Part shown: positions 33,481 to 42,559 of the stretch, piece after piece
Position numbering within the stretch: the first letter of the stretch is position 1
How the letters are laid out: each line of letters begins with the position of its first letter
NCBI GenBank assembly: GCA_963800215.1
Contig: CAWCZY010000010.1
Location: forward strand, 186,001 to 250,000
DNA: 64,000 nucleotides
Origin: JAJPKK01 sp963800215
GTDB taxonomy: Bacteria; Pseudomonadota; Alphaproteobacteria; Rhizobiales; Xanthobacteraceae
Reading direction: 5' to 3'
The notes under the pieces: model-generated
The model's input: the letters and a program-made list of their open reading frames with translations, nothing else
The model's database searches: none
What the model was told of the DNA's origin: nothing
Made by a program: the position numbers and the translations under genes

Positions 33481-34518
33481 TCAGCCGCCCTTCTCCGGGG
33501 TCGCTACCTTGGCCGGCGCCGGGCGCCGACCGAGTTGCGAAGCGAACCTCACCACCGGGGCGATCCAGCGGCCGATACGGTCGCGGCCGATGATCACGAT
33601 GGCGACCAGCAGCAGCCCGATCCAGAACTGCCAGTAGCGGGCGGTGAGATCGGACAGGTAATCCTGCAGCAGCCGGTAGATCAGCGCACCGAGGATGCCG
33701 CCATAGAGATAGCCGGTGCCGCCGATGATCAGGATCAGGAGCACATCGGCGGAGCGTTCGAGCGAAAGCATCGACAGCGAGGCGAAGGCCTGGGTCTGCG
33801 CCAGCAGGGCGCCGGCGACACCGGCATATCCGGCCGAGAGCGTATAGACCGCGACCAGGCGCCAATTGACCGCGATGCCGACCGCCGCGCTGCGCAGCGG
33901 ATTGCCCTTGATCGCCTTGAGCGACAATCCGAACGGCGAATTGACGATACGCCGCGCCAGCATGAACAGGATGAACAGCACGACGAGGCAATAGATATAG
34001 GCGACATGGCCGAACATATCGAACCGGTAGAGGCCGAAGATGGGTGCGACGGTGACGCCCTGCAGCCCGTCCGCGCCACCGGTGATGTCGCCGTAACGGT
34101 TGGCGAGTTCGAAGCACACCAGGGAGACGCCGAGCGTCACCATCAGCCGGGTCAGGTCGGAGCCACGCAGCACCAGGAAGCTGGTGGCGAAGCCGAGCGC
34201 GGCGGCGGCGAGCGCCGAAGCGAGGAGCGCGAGCGAGGGCTCGTTGATGAGCTCATACTTGGCGAGCAGGCCCGCAGCATAGGCGCCGACCCCGAAAAAG
34301 GCCGCGTGCCCGAGCGAGATGATGCCGGCATAGCCGAGGATCAGATCGAGCGAGAGCGCGAACAGGCCCCAGATCACGGTTTCCGTCAGGATCAGGTGAC
34401 GGGTCGGCAGTAGCCAGATGGTCGAGAAGGCGACGACCCAGAACAGGATTTCGAGCGGGCCGAAGCGGGCGCGCGCGCGCAGGTAGCGGGTCGTTTCGGT
34501 CTCGAGGCCGGGTCGCAT
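33481..34518 (-). CDS. livM: Branched-chain amino acid-type ABC transporter permease LivM
   Basis: 345 residues from the ATG at 34518, eight bases after the livH stop. It is polytopic, with the LivM motifs LSLDLILGYAGIISLGHAAF, FGVGAYAAGLL and the EAA-like loop IVNSPFGLSLKAIKGNPLRS. An N-terminal cytosolic stretch of about 25 residues and a basic C-terminal tail (LGRRPAPAKVATPEKGG) flank the membrane core. Confidence 0.9.
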   Translation of the reverse strand: MRPGLETETTRYLRARARFGPLEILFWVVAFSTIWLLPTRHLILTETVIWGLFALSLDLILGYAGIISLGHAAFFGVGAYAAGLLAKYELINEPSLALLASALAAAALGFATSFLVLRGSDLTRLMVTLGVSLVCFELANRYGDITGGADGLQGVTVAPIFGLYRFDMFGHVAYIYCLVVLFILFMLARRIVNSPFGLSLKAIKGNPLRSAAVGIAVNWRLVAVYTLSAGYAGVAGALLAQTQAFASLSMLSLERSADVLLILIIGGTGYLYGGILGALIYRLLQDYLSDLTARYWQFWIGLLLVAIVIIGRDRIGRWIAPVVRFASQLGRRPAPAKVATPEKGG

Positions 34519-34526
34519 CGGTGTTC

Positions 34527-35387
34527 CTAGCGCGCCGTGGCGCGCGAGAACAGGCCTTGCGGCCGCCAGATCAGCACAATGATCATGATGGTATAGATCA
34601 CGAAGGCGCCGAGCGAGGGAAAGTAGTATTTGCCGGCGACGTCGGCGAGACCGAGCAGGATCGAGGCGAGGAACGGTCCGGTGATGCTGGAGGTGCCGCC
34701 CACCGTGACGACGATCAGGAAGTAGATCATGTATTTGAGCGGGAAGGTCGGATCGAGCCCGAGGATCTCGGCACCGAGCGCCCCGCCGAGCCCGGCCAGC
34801 CCGGAGCCGACCGCGAAGGTGATGCCGAACACCGCGCCGACATTGATGCCGAGCCCGCGCGCCACCCGCTGGTCGTCGACCGCCGCGCGCAACCGGCTGC
34901 CGAACCGGGTCCCCATGAGGCAGAATTGCAGCGCGACGGTCAAAAGCCCGCACACCACGATGATGAGCAGCCGGTAGCGCCCGACGCCGACCCCGAACAC
35001 GTCGAATTGCCCCTGCAGCGCGGCCGGAATCTGCACGAACTGCTGCGAGGAACCCATGAAATAGTCTACCCCCGCGACCGACATGAAGACGAGGCCGATG
35101 GTGAACAGCACCTGGTCGAGATGGCTCTTGGCATAGACATGGACGTAGAGGGTACGCTCCAGGACCGCGCCGATGACGGCGGTCAGGAGAAACGCGAGCA
35201 CCAGGCCGAGCGCGAAGGGCACCCCGAGTCGGTTAACCACGATGACGGTGATGTAGCCGCCCGCCATGGCGAAACTGCCATGGGCGAGGTTGACGAAATT
35301 CATCAGCCCCAGCGTGACCGACAGGCCGCAGGCCAGCACGAACAGGAGCATGCCATAGGCGACGCCGTCGAAGAGAATGGTCAGCAT
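34527..35387 (-). CDS. livH: Branched-chain amino acid-type ABC transporter permease LivH
   Basis: 286 residues, polytopic. LSVTLGLMNFVNLAHGSFAM near the N-terminus is the LivH hallmark, and LRAAVDDQRVARGLGINVGA is the coupling loop. It is the first permease gene after the binding-protein gene, separated by a 288-bp gap holding paired palindromic repeats. Confidence 0.9.
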   Translation of the reverse strand: MLTILFDGVAYGMLLFVLACGLSVTLGLMNFVNLAHGSFAMAGGYITVIVVNRLGVPFALGLVLAFLLTAVIGAVLERTLYVHVYAKSHLDQVLFTIGLVFMSVAGVDYFMGSSQQFVQIPAALQGQFDVFGVGVGRYRLLIIVVCGLLTVALQFCLMGTRFGSRLRAAVDDQRVARGLGINVGAVFGITFAVGSGLAGLGGALGAEILGLDPTFPLKYMIYFLIVVTVGGTSSITGPFLASILLGLADVAGKYYFPSLGAFVIYTIMIIVLIWRPQGLFSRATAR

Positions 35388-35407
35388 GCTGGGATCGCCA
35401 TGGCAAC

Positions 35408-35573
35408 GCTCCCTCTCCCGCTAGCGGGGGAGGGCTGGGGAGGGGGCGCTGTCCACTCGCGCGGACCTTTAGGTCCGATGAAAGACAAGCCGAGAGCACC
35501 GGATGCCATAGCCGGGACATTGGGACCGCCAAAGAGCCCCCTCCCTGACCCTCCCCCGCACGCGGGAGAGGGG
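35408..35573. repeat. Inverted pair of CTCCCCCGC-type repeats between SBP and livH
   Basis: Left unit (35408-35450) reads GCTCCCTCTCCCGCTAGCGG then GGGAGGGCTGGGGAGGGGGC; right unit (35534-35573) is its near reverse complement. A short palindrome GCGGACCTTTAGGTCCG lies between. The gap (35388-35675) has no supported gene. Confidence 0.78.
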
Positions 35574-35675
35574 ACGGCTCGGCCGCGCGGATGCTCAACC
35601 CGCGAATCGCCCGCACTTTCTGGGGGACGGAGAGCGGGGACCGTTCTTTGATCGAAGCCAGAAGGCGTCACGGCG

Positions 35676-36848
35676 TTACTTCTTGATCTTGCCGGGGTCC
35701 TTGACGGCCGGGAAGGTCTCGAACTCGACATTGTAGAGTTCGCCGTCGACCTTCTCGACCTTGCGCATATAGACGTTCTGGATGATGTCGCGGGTCTCCG
35801 GATCGATCGAGATGGGACCGCGCGGGCTCTCCCACGCCATGCCCTTCATCGCGGCGATAAGGGCGTCGCCATTGGTGTTGCCGCCGGTCTTCTTGAGCGC
35901 CTCGTAGATCAGGTGCATGCCGTCATAGCCGCCGACCGACATGAAGTTCGGGCGCATGCCGTTGTTGGCTTTCTTTATCGCCGCGACATAGTCCTTGTTC
36001 ATCTGCGAGGGGTGCGCAGCCGAATAGGTGTGCGCCGTGACGGTACCGATCACCTGGTCGCCCATGCCGTTGAGGACGTCGTCGTCGGTGACGTCGCCGG
36101 GACCGATGATCTTGATGCCGGCCTTGTCGAGGCCGCGCTCGAGGAACTGCTTGACGAAGATCGCGCCCTGCCCGGCCGGCACGAAGATGAACACCGCGTC
36201 GGGCTTGTCGTCGCGGGCGCGCTGCAGGAACGGCGCGAAGTCCGGATTGGCGAGCGGCACGCGGATGAATTCCGGGATCGTGCCGCCGCCCTTGATGAAG
36301 GCCGCCTTGAACGAGTTCTCGGAATCGATGCCCGGTGCGTAATCGGACACCATGCTGACGACCTTCTTGATCCCGTTCTTGAGCGCCCACTGCGCCATGA
36401 TGACGCTCGACTGCGGCAAGGTGAAGCTCGTCCGCACGATATAGGGCGAACGCTCGGTGATGATGGAGGTGCCCGCCGCCATCACGATTTCCGGGATTTT
36501 CGCTTCGGTGGCGAGCGGCGCGACGGCGAGCGCCGTCGGGGTGACGCCGAATCCGGCGAGGAAGTTGACCTTGTCGTTGACGATCAATTCCTGCGCCAGC
36601 CGCTTGGCGTTCTCGGCCACCGCGCCGCTGTCGCGGACGATGACCTCGATCTTCTTGCCGGCCACGGTGTCGCCATGCTGGGCCATATAGAGCCGGATGG
36701 CCGCGCTGATCTGCACGCCGGTGGATTGTTGCGGGCCGGTCATCGGCAAGATCGCGCCGATCTTGACCGTGCTCTCCGCCCGGGCGCCGACCGAAGCAAT
36801 GCTCAATGCCGCCGCGGCGAGGCCGGCAATCGCGATGTTACGAAGCAT
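35676..36848 (-). CDS. Liv-type ABC transporter substrate-binding protein
   Basis: 390 residues from the ATG at 36848 with CGGAGGAAA upstream. The signal peptide (LRNIAIAGLAAAALSIASVGARA) is followed by VKIGAILPMTGPQQSTGVQI, the standard Peripla_BP_6 opening. GFGVTPTALAVAPLATEAKI and VGGYDGMHLIYEALKKTGG also fit. Binding proteins of this subgroup in aromatic clusters often take benzoate-type acids. It is the first gene of the transporter, upstream of livHMGF, and follows ligC after a repeat-filled gap. Confidence 0.9.
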   Translation of the reverse strand: MLRNIAIAGLAAAALSIASVGARAESTVKIGAILPMTGPQQSTGVQISAAIRLYMAQHGDTVAGKKIEVIVRDSGAVAENAKRLAQELIVNDKVNFLAGFGVTPTALAVAPLATEAKIPEIVMAAGTSIITERSPYIVRTSFTLPQSSVIMAQWALKNGIKKVVSMVSDYAPGIDSENSFKAAFIKGGGTIPEFIRVPLANPDFAPFLQRARDDKPDAVFIFVPAGQGAIFVKQFLERGLDKAGIKIIGPGDVTDDDVLNGMGDQVIGTVTAHTYSAAHPSQMNKDYVAAIKKANNGMRPNFMSVGGYDGMHLIYEALKKTGGNTNGDALIAAMKGMAWESPRGPISIDPETRDIIQNVYMRKVEKVDGELYNVEFETFPAVKDPGKIKK

Positions 36849-36933
36849 GGTGTTTTCCTCCGGGTGTCGTATGTGCTCCCCCTCCCGCGCCGCCTTGCCG
36901 GCTTTTTGGTCGCGGTCTCGGATACGCTGCACA

Positions 36934-37030
36934 TAATCAGATCCGAAAGGTCTGCAACCATATCGGGATCATGGGTAAATGCGGCGCCTGACCAGTCCGG
37001 AAAGTCTGCAACTTTTCGGTATCATGCGCT
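36934..37030 (-). repeat. Dispersed repeat, copy C (rearranged), touching the ligC stop
   Basis: Read on the minus strand it begins AGCGCATGATACCGAAAAGT followed by TGCAGACTTTCCGGAC, like copy B at 62058. A second partial unit (CATGATCCCGATATGG with TTGCAGACC) follows in the same orientation. The first base pairs overlap the ligC stop codon. Confidence 0.65.
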
Positions 37031-37985
37031 AGGCATGCGCCTCGCGGTGCGGGTCAATGATCTCTTCGATCTTGCCCAGCGCTTCCATGCAGGGCATCAC
37101 CTGGGCAAGGCTCGAATTGGGCTCGCGCTTCTCCTTGATGGCGGCGATGAACTCGCGATCCTCGAGCTCGATGCCGTCCATGGACACGTCGACCTTGGAG
37201 AGATCGATCTGGTTCTTCTTGCCGTCGAACAGGTCGTCGTAATAGGCGTTGTAGGTGCCGTTGTCGCAGATGTAGCGGAAGAACGAGCCGATCGGGCCGT
37301 CATTGTTGAACGACAGCGACAAGGTCAGGATCGCGCCCGACGGCACCTTCATGACGATGCCCATGTCCATCGCGATCTTGAGCTGCGGATGCCGCGGCCC
37401 CTGTACGGCGTAGAGATCGGAGACGGTCTCGCCGGTCTGGTATTGGAACAGGTCGACGGTGTGTGCGGCGTGATGCCACAACAGATGGTCGGTCCAGCTG
37501 CGCGGCTTGCCGGCCGCATTGATGTTGGAGCGGCGGAAGAAATAGGTCTGCACGTCCATCTGCTGGACCTTCAGCTCGTCCTTCACGATCCGCTTGTGCA
37601 CCCATTGGTGGCTCGGGTTGAAGCGGCGGACGTGGCCGCCCATGGCGATCACGCCGGTCTCCTTGGCGATCTTGAGGAGCGCGTGCGAGTCGGCGACGCT
37701 GTCGGCGATCGGAATCTCGATCAGCACATGCTTGCCGGCCCGCATAACCTGCTCGCCCTGGCGGCGATGCATCTGGGTCGGGGTGGTCAGGATCACCGCA
37801 TCGGCGCGCTTGATGCCTTCGGCGAGATCGCCGCTCCAATGGGCGATGCCGTATTTCTTGGCGACTTCCGCGGTGGCGTCCTGATTGCCGCCGATCAGCG
37901 ATACCACCTCCACGTCGGGAATGCGCTTCAGGGCGTCGAGATGCTTCTGGCCGAACGCGCCCTGACCGGCAACGCAAATCTTCAT
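37029..37985 (-). CDS. ligC: 4-carboxy-2-hydroxymuconate-6-semialdehyde dehydrogenase LigC
   Basis: 318 residues of the Gfo/Idh/MocA fold, highly similar to LigC of Sphingobium by recollection: AGQGAFGQKHLDALK with the dinucleotide glycines, GHVRRFNPSHQWVHK, MDVQTYFFRRSNINAAGKPR and SWTDHLLWHHAAHTVDLFQY. It oxidises the LigAB product with NAD(P)+ to 2-pyrone-4,6-dicarboxylate. It starts 3 bases after the ligB stop. Next to ligA, ligB and ligI the pathway assignment is strong. Confidence 0.92.
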   Translation of the reverse strand: MKICVAGQGAFGQKHLDALKRIPDVEVVSLIGGNQDATAEVAKKYGIAHWSGDLAEGIKRADAVILTTPTQMHRRQGEQVMRAGKHVLIEIPIADSVADSHALLKIAKETGVIAMGGHVRRFNPSHQWVHKRIVKDELKVQQMDVQTYFFRRSNINAAGKPRSWTDHLLWHHAAHTVDLFQYQTGETVSDLYAVQGPRHPQLKIAMDMGIVMKVPSGAILTLSLSFNNDGPIGSFFRYICDNGTYNAYYDDLFDGKKNQIDLSKVDVSMDGIELEDREFIAAIKEKREPNSSLAQVMPCMEALGKIEEIIDPHREAHA

Positions 37986-37988
37986 CGT

Positions 37989-38967
37989 TTACTCCTCACG
38001 ATGTCTCGACGTTTTACCCTGCTGGGCGGCGGCGCGTCGACGCTTCGCCGCCGGCTTGCGCCGGGTCTTTGCGGCGGGACGCAACTTGCCCCGCGCCGAA
38101 GATGGGCGCCGGGTCCGCGGCGCACGCGCCTTGTTCTCCAGGATGATGTGTCCGACCGCCGTGTTGGATGCCGGCACGGTGTAGAAGCGGTAGACCTCGT
38201 TCACCTTGTCGTCGAGGGCGCCGCGCATGACCAGCCACATCACCATCTCGATGCCTTCGGCACCGGCCTCGCGCATGTATTCCAGATGCGGCATGCGGGC
38301 GAGCTTGCCGCGGATCCTTGGTGAGATTGTCGAGGAACGCGGTGTCGAACTTGGAGTTGATCAGGCCGGCGCGCGGCCCGGAAATCTGGTGCGACATGCC
38401 GCCGGTGCCCAGCACCACCACCCGCAAATCCTCCGGGAAGGACTGCACGGCCTTGCGGATCGCGCGTCCCAGCATGAAGCAGCGATGCCCGGTGGGCGGC
38501 GGAAACATCACCACATTGACCGCGACGGGGATCACCGGGCAGGGCCACTCCTTCGGCGATCCGAACATCAGGTTGAGCGGCACGGTGAGGCCGTGGTCGA
38601 CCTCCATCTTGTTGACGATGGTGAGATCGAACTCGTCGAGAATGACCGACTGCGCGATATGGGACGCGAGCGCCGGATGGCCCTTGACCACCGGCACCGG
38701 GCGGGGCCCCCAGCCTTCGTCGGCCGGCGGGAATTCGGCGGCGCAGCCGAGCGCGAAGGTCGGGATCAACTCGACCGAGAAGGCGGAGGCGTGGTCGTTA
38801 TAGATCGCGATGACGACGTCGGGCTTGGCCTGCGCCATCCATTCCTTGGATTTCTCGAAGCCGCTGAAGACGCGCTTCCAATATGGCTCTTCGGTCTTGC
38901 CGTTGTCGATCGCCGCGCCGATCGCCGGCACGTGGGAGCACGATACGCCTGCGATGATCTTAGCCAC
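37989..38967 (-). CDS. ligB: Protocatechuate 4,5-dioxygenase beta subunit LigB, one frameshift, basic tail
   Basis: About 325 residues when joined. The class III extradiol fold is clear: GVSCSHVPAIGAAIDNG (His ligand), NKMEVDHGLTVPLNLMFG, VVVLGTGGMSHQISGP. After FLDNLTKDPR the frame is lost; the correct continuation KLARMPHLEYMREAGAEGIE starts in another frame. A surplus base near 38307-38312 explains it. The end is a strongly basic tail (KLRPAAKTRRKPAAKRRRAA) not seen in typical LigB. Its start overlaps ligA by eight bases. Confidence 0.85.
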
Positions 38968-39436
38968 GTTTCGATCCTGAGCTGGTGGGACGTTTCGATG
39001 CCGGCTTGGCCGGCGGCTTGCGGGGGGCCGGCTTGGCGCGGGCCTCCGGCTTCGACTTGCTGCGGTTGCCTTCGACCGACCGGCCGCCCGCCAGCATCAT
39101 CTTGGCATAGTCTTCCTGGGTCGAGCCGGTCATGACCGCCGCCATGTGCTGGAACGAGTGACCATCGGTCGCACCGAGCTTGGCGGTGAAATAGATGTTG
39201 CCGCCGAGCTCCAGCATCCGGTTGTAATTGCGCTTGAGGATGGCTTCGCGCTGCTCCGGCGTGAGCGCGAAGCGATTGAGGTACTCCGACTCGTTTGCCT
39301 TGAAGGCCTTGCGGTTCTCCGCCTTCATGAGCGACATGCAGAACATGTTGAGATGATAGCCCTGGCGCGAGCGGTCGGCGTCGAACACGAACGTGCCGGG
39401 GATGTCGTCATATTCTTTTTGCTTGGCGCCGGTCAT
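38960..39436 (-). CDS. ligA: Protocatechuate 4,5-dioxygenase alpha subunit LigA with basic tail
   Basis: 158 residues; the first 115 or so match LigA (IPGTFVFDADRSRQGYHLNM, ENRKAFKANESEYLNRFALT, GGNIYFTAKLGATDGHSFQH). LigA is usually about 140 residues or less. Here a Lys/Pro/Ala/Ser tail of about 40 residues follows (ARAKPAPRKPPAKPASKRPT). LigA caps the active site of LigB in the heterotetramer. GGAGAC precedes the ATG. It lies 48 bp after ligI. Confidence 0.88.
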   Translation of the reverse strand: MTGAKQKEYDDIPGTFVFDADRSRQGYHLNMFCMSLMKAENRKAFKANESEYLNRFALTPEQREAILKRNYNRMLELGGNIYFTAKLGATDGHSFQHMAAVMTGSTQEDYAKMMLAGGRSVEGNRSKSKPEARAKPAPRKPPAKPASKRPTSSGSKRG

Positions 39437-39484
39437 CGGGCTGTCTCCGGGGTCTGCGCGAATTCGCCTTCTATAACATGGGTA

Positions 39485-40363
39485 TTACACCGTCCAATAC
39501 AGCCGCATGGGATTGTCGACCAGAAGCGCCTGCTGCTGCGCTGCGGTGGGCGCGATCTTCGGGATGTAGTCGACCAGGACGCCGTCGTCCGGCGCCTCCT
39601 TCTTCTGGTTGGGATGCGGCCAGTCGGTGCCCCAGATCACCCGATCCGGGAAGTGCTCCACCAGGGTGCGGCCGAACGGCACCACGTCGTCATAGGGCGG
39701 CCCGGCGAGCGACATCCGCTCCGGGCAGGTCACCTTGGTCCACATGTTCGGGTGCTTTTCCAGCATCCGCAGGAACCGCTGGTTCTCCGGGTGGTCGACG
39801 CCCTTGGCGACCGACGGCACGCCCATGTGATCGACCACGACCGTGGTCGGGAGCGAGGTAAAAAAGGCCTCGAGGTCGGGCAGGTCCCCCATCTCGAAAT
39901 AGACCACCGTGTGCCAGCCGAGCGGCGCGATACGGGCGGCGATGCCCTCGAGCACGTCGCGGGGGGTGAAATCGACCAGGCGCCGGACGAAATTGAAACG
40001 CACGCCGCGCACCCCGGCGCGGTCCATCGCCTCGAGCTCGGCGTCGGTGACCTCGGCGCCGACGAAGGCGACGCCCTTGGCGCGGTTGTCCGACGTTTCG
40101 AGCGCATCGACCATCGCCCGATTGTCCTTGCTGTGGCAGCTCGCCTGCACGATCACGTTCTTGTCGAAGCCGAGGAAGTCGCGCAGCGCGAACAGCTTCT
40201 CCTTGGGCGCGTCACAGGGCGTGTATTTGCGCTCGGGCGCATAGGGAAACTTCGCTTCCGGCCCAAACACGTGGCAATGGGCGTCGACCGCCCCCGCCGG
40301 CGGTTTGTACCGGGGCTTCAAGGGGTTGGGATGAAACGGAATATAACCAGGACTCATTGCCAC
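39485..40363 (-). CDS. ligI: 2-pyrone-4,6-dicarboxylate hydrolase LigI
   Basis: 292 residues of the amidohydrolase superfamily with LigI-specific features: PPAGAVDAHCHVFGPEAKFP then YAPERKYTPCDA, IVQASCHSKDNRAMVDAL, VRGVRFNFVRRLVD and VIWGTDWPHPNQ. LigI opens the lactone of 2-pyrone-4,6-dicarboxylate to 4-oxalomesaconate and works without a tightly bound metal. It is the first gene of the lig group. The next pathway enzymes (LigU, LigJ, LigK) are not in the window. Confidence 0.9.
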   Translation of the reverse strand: MAMSPGYIPFHPNPLKPRYKPPAGAVDAHCHVFGPEAKFPYAPERKYTPCDAPKEKLFALRDFLGFDKNVIVQASCHSKDNRAMVDALETSDNRAKGVAFVGAEVTDAELEAMDRAGVRGVRFNFVRRLVDFTPRDVLEGIAARIAPLGWHTVVYFEMGDLPDLEAFFTSLPTTVVVDHMGVPSVAKGVDHPENQRFLRMLEKHPNMWTKVTCPERMSLAGPPYDDVVPFGRTLVEHFPDRVIWGTDWPHPNQKKEAPDDGVLVDYIPKIAPTAAQQQALLVDNPMRLYWTV

Positions 40364-40398
40364 CGAACACGTCTCCTCTTGTCTCGATTCAGTTTGAT

Positions 40399-40500
40399 CC
40401 TCTCCCCCGCTTTGGGGGGAGGTTAGGGAGGGGGCAATTCAGCGGCACAGACCCGCGCAAGAGCCCCCTCCCCAACCCTCCCCCGCAAGCGGGAGAGGGA
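40399..40500. repeat. Inverted pair of CTCCCCCGC-type repeats between pcaF-like gene and ligI
   Basis: Left unit (CTCTCCCCCGCTTTGGGGGG then AGGTTAGGGAGGGGGC) and right unit (GAGCCCCCTCCCCAACCCTC then CCCCGCAAGCGGGAGAGGG) are in opposite orientation around about 30 bp. They occupy the 200-bp gap and separate two catabolic subsets. Confidence 0.78.
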
Positions 40501-40564
40501 GCAGAAACGGTTCGATTTTGAAGCGATAATTCGCGGACCCGTCTTAAGTGTCGGCGCCGCACCG

Positions 40565-41770
40565 CTACACCCGCTCCAGGGCGAGCGAGACGCCCTGGCC
40601 GACGCCGACGCACATGGTGGCGAGCGCGAGCTTGCCCTGGTTCTTTTCCAGGCCATGGACCGCGGTGAGGGCGAGCCGTGCCCCCGACATTCCCAGCGGA
40701 TGGCCGAGCGCGATGGCGCCGCCATGGGGGTTCACCTGCGCGGCGTCGTCGGGCAGGCCGAGCTGGCGCAGGCAGGCCAGCGCCTGGGAGGCGAAGGCCT
40801 CGTTGATCTCGATCAGATCGAAGTCGCCGATCTTGAGCCCGAGGCGCTCCATCAGCTTGCGAGTCGACGGCACCGGACCGATGCCCATCACGCGCGGCGG
40901 CACGCCGGCCGAAGCCATGCCGAGCACGCGCGCACGAGGCCTGAGACCGTGGCGCTTTACCGCATCGGCCGAAGCGACGATCATCGCCGCCGCACCGTCA
41001 TTGACCCCCGACGCATTGCCGGCCGTCACCGTGCCGGGACTGCGGAACGCGGTGCGCAGCCTGGCGAGCTGTTCGGCCGTGGTGTCCGGGCGGGGATGCT
41101 CGTCGGTGTCGACGAGGATCGGGCCGGCCTTGCCGCCGGGGACCTCCACCGCGACGATCTCCTCGGCGAAATAGCCCTCGGCCATCGCCTTGCCGGCGCG
41201 CTGCTGCGAGCGCAGCGCCAGCGCATCCTGGTCCTGCCGGGACACCTGGTACTCCTCGGCGACGTTCTCGCCGGTCTCGCCCATGGAATCGACGCCATAT
41301 TGCGCCTTCATCAAGGGATTGATGAAGCGCCAGCCGATGGTGGTGTCGTGGACCTCGGCGCCGCGCTGGAACGCCTCGGCCGCCTTTCCCATCACCAGCG
41401 GAGCCCGCGTCATCGACTCGACGCCGCCCGCGATGGCGAAATCCATCTCGCCGGAGCGGATCGCGCGCGCCGCCTCGCCGACCGCGTTGAGGCCGGAGGC
41501 GCACAGCCGGTTCACCGTGATCCCCGGAACCGAATCCGGCAATCCGGCGAGCAGCAGCGCCATGCGTGCGACATTGCGGTTGTCCTCCCCGGCCTGGTTG
41601 GCGCAGCCGAAAAACACCTCGTCGAGCCGCGACCAGTCCACTTTCGGATTGCGCGCCATCAAGGCCTTGATCGGCCGCGCCGCGAGATCGTCGGCGCGCA
41701 CCCGGGCGAGGCTGCCGCCATAGCGACCGATCGGCGTTCGCACCGCGTCGCAGATGAAGACGTCGCGCAT
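40565..41770 (-). CDS. pcaF: Acetyl-CoA acyltransferase, 3-oxoadipyl-CoA thiolase-like
   Basis: 401 residues, complete thiolase. Catalytic Cys90 is in VNRLCASGLNA, the His is in NPHGGAIALGHPLGMSGAR, and the second Cys in ATMCVGVGQG. GGVESMTRAPLVM and the length of 400-401 match PcaF. The beta-ketoadipate thiolase cleaves 3-oxoadipyl-CoA into succinyl-CoA and acetyl-CoA. The two CoA-transferase subunit genes precede it by 12 bases, consistent with the step order. Other thiolase substrates remain possible. Confidence 0.85.
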   Translation of the reverse strand: MRDVFICDAVRTPIGRYGGSLARVRADDLAARPIKALMARNPKVDWSRLDEVFFGCANQAGEDNRNVARMALLLAGLPDSVPGITVNRLCASGLNAVGEAARAIRSGEMDFAIAGGVESMTRAPLVMGKAAEAFQRGAEVHDTTIGWRFINPLMKAQYGVDSMGETGENVAEEYQVSRQDQDALALRSQQRAGKAMAEGYFAEEIVAVEVPGGKAGPILVDTDEHPRPDTTAEQLARLRTAFRSPGTVTAGNASGVNDGAAAMIVASADAVKRHGLRPRARVLGMASAGVPPRVMGIGPVPSTRKLMERLGLKIGDFDLIEINEAFASQALACLRQLGLPDDAAQVNPHGGAIALGHPLGMSGARLALTAVHGLEKNQGKLALATMCVGVGQGVSLALERV

Positions 41771-41782
41771 CTTTGCTGCTCC

Positions 41783-42559
41783 CTACGCCTGGTCGCCATG
41801 GGCGCGCCGCGTGCGCGCATGAATTTCGCGCAGTGCCGCAAGCTCGTGCGGATCGGGCACCGGGGTGGTCGCAACGTCCCGCGCGTACTTGACCTTCCAG
41901 CCGGTATTGCCGTCGATCTGGTCGCGGGTGACCCCCGGATGGATCGAAACCACGGTCATTTCCTTGGTTTCGGGGTCCGGCGCGAACACGCAGAGATCGG
42001 TGATGAGCCGGGTCGGCCCCTTGGTCGTGACCCCGAGCCGGGCGCGGTGGTCGCCGCCTTCGCCATGGCCGATCGAGGTGATGAAATCGAGCTTGTCGAC
42101 GAAGCCCCGCCGGGTCTGGGTCATGATGATGAAGATCTCGCCGCAGGAGATCGCGATTTCCGGCGCGCCGCCGCCGCCCGGCAGCCGCACCTTCGGCTTG
42201 TCATAGGACCCGACCACGGTGGTGTTGAGGTTGGCAAACCGGTCGATCTGCGCGCCGCCGAGGAAGCCGACGGTGATGCGCCCGCCCTGCAGCCAGTAGC
42301 GGAACATCTCCGGCACCGAGACCGTGCACAGCGCGGTGTCGCACAATTCGCCGTCGCCGATCGAAAGCGGCAGGACCGACGGCTTGGTCCCGATGGTGCC
42401 GGACTCGTAGATCAGGGTGATCTCGGGCGCATGGGTCAGCCGGGCGAGGTTGCAGGCCGCCGACGGCATGCCGATGCCGACGAAGCAGACATCGCTCGAC
42501 TTGAGCGCGCGGGAGGCGGCGACCGTCATCATCTCGGTCGAGGTATGGTTCTCGCTCAT
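41783..42559 (-). CDS. catJ: CoA-transferase beta subunit (CatJ/PcaJ-like)
   Basis: 258 residues from the ATG at 42559, which overlaps the alpha-subunit stop as ATGA. The active-site glutamate is Glu52 (LIYESGTIG), and LPGGGGAPEIAISCGEIFII is a class I CoA-transferase motif. VCFVGIGMPSAACNLARLTH is typical of the CatJ/GctB branch. It probably moves CoA from succinyl-CoA to 3-oxoadipate for the thiolase downstream; a related dicarboxylate is possible. Confidence 0.82.
   Translation of the reverse strand: MSENHTSTEMMTVAASRALKSSDVCFVGIGMPSAACNLARLTHAPEITLIYESGTIGTKPSVLPLSIGDGELCDTALCTVSVPEMFRYWLQGGRITVGFLGGAQIDRFANLNTTVVGSYDKPKVRLPGGGGAPEIAISCGEIFIIMTQTRRGFVDKLDFITSIGHGEGGDHRARLGVTTKGPTRLITDLCVFAPDPETKEMTVVSIHPGVTRDQIDGNTGWKVKYARDVATTPVPDPHELAALREIHARTRRAHGDQA

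Noticed and set aside
35913..38324. 803-codon plus-strand frame opposite the ABC binding protein, ligC and ligB
   Set aside because: High GC makes antisense frames long; composition is His/Arg/Asp/Val mirror sequence, and three well-conserved genes occupy the other strand.
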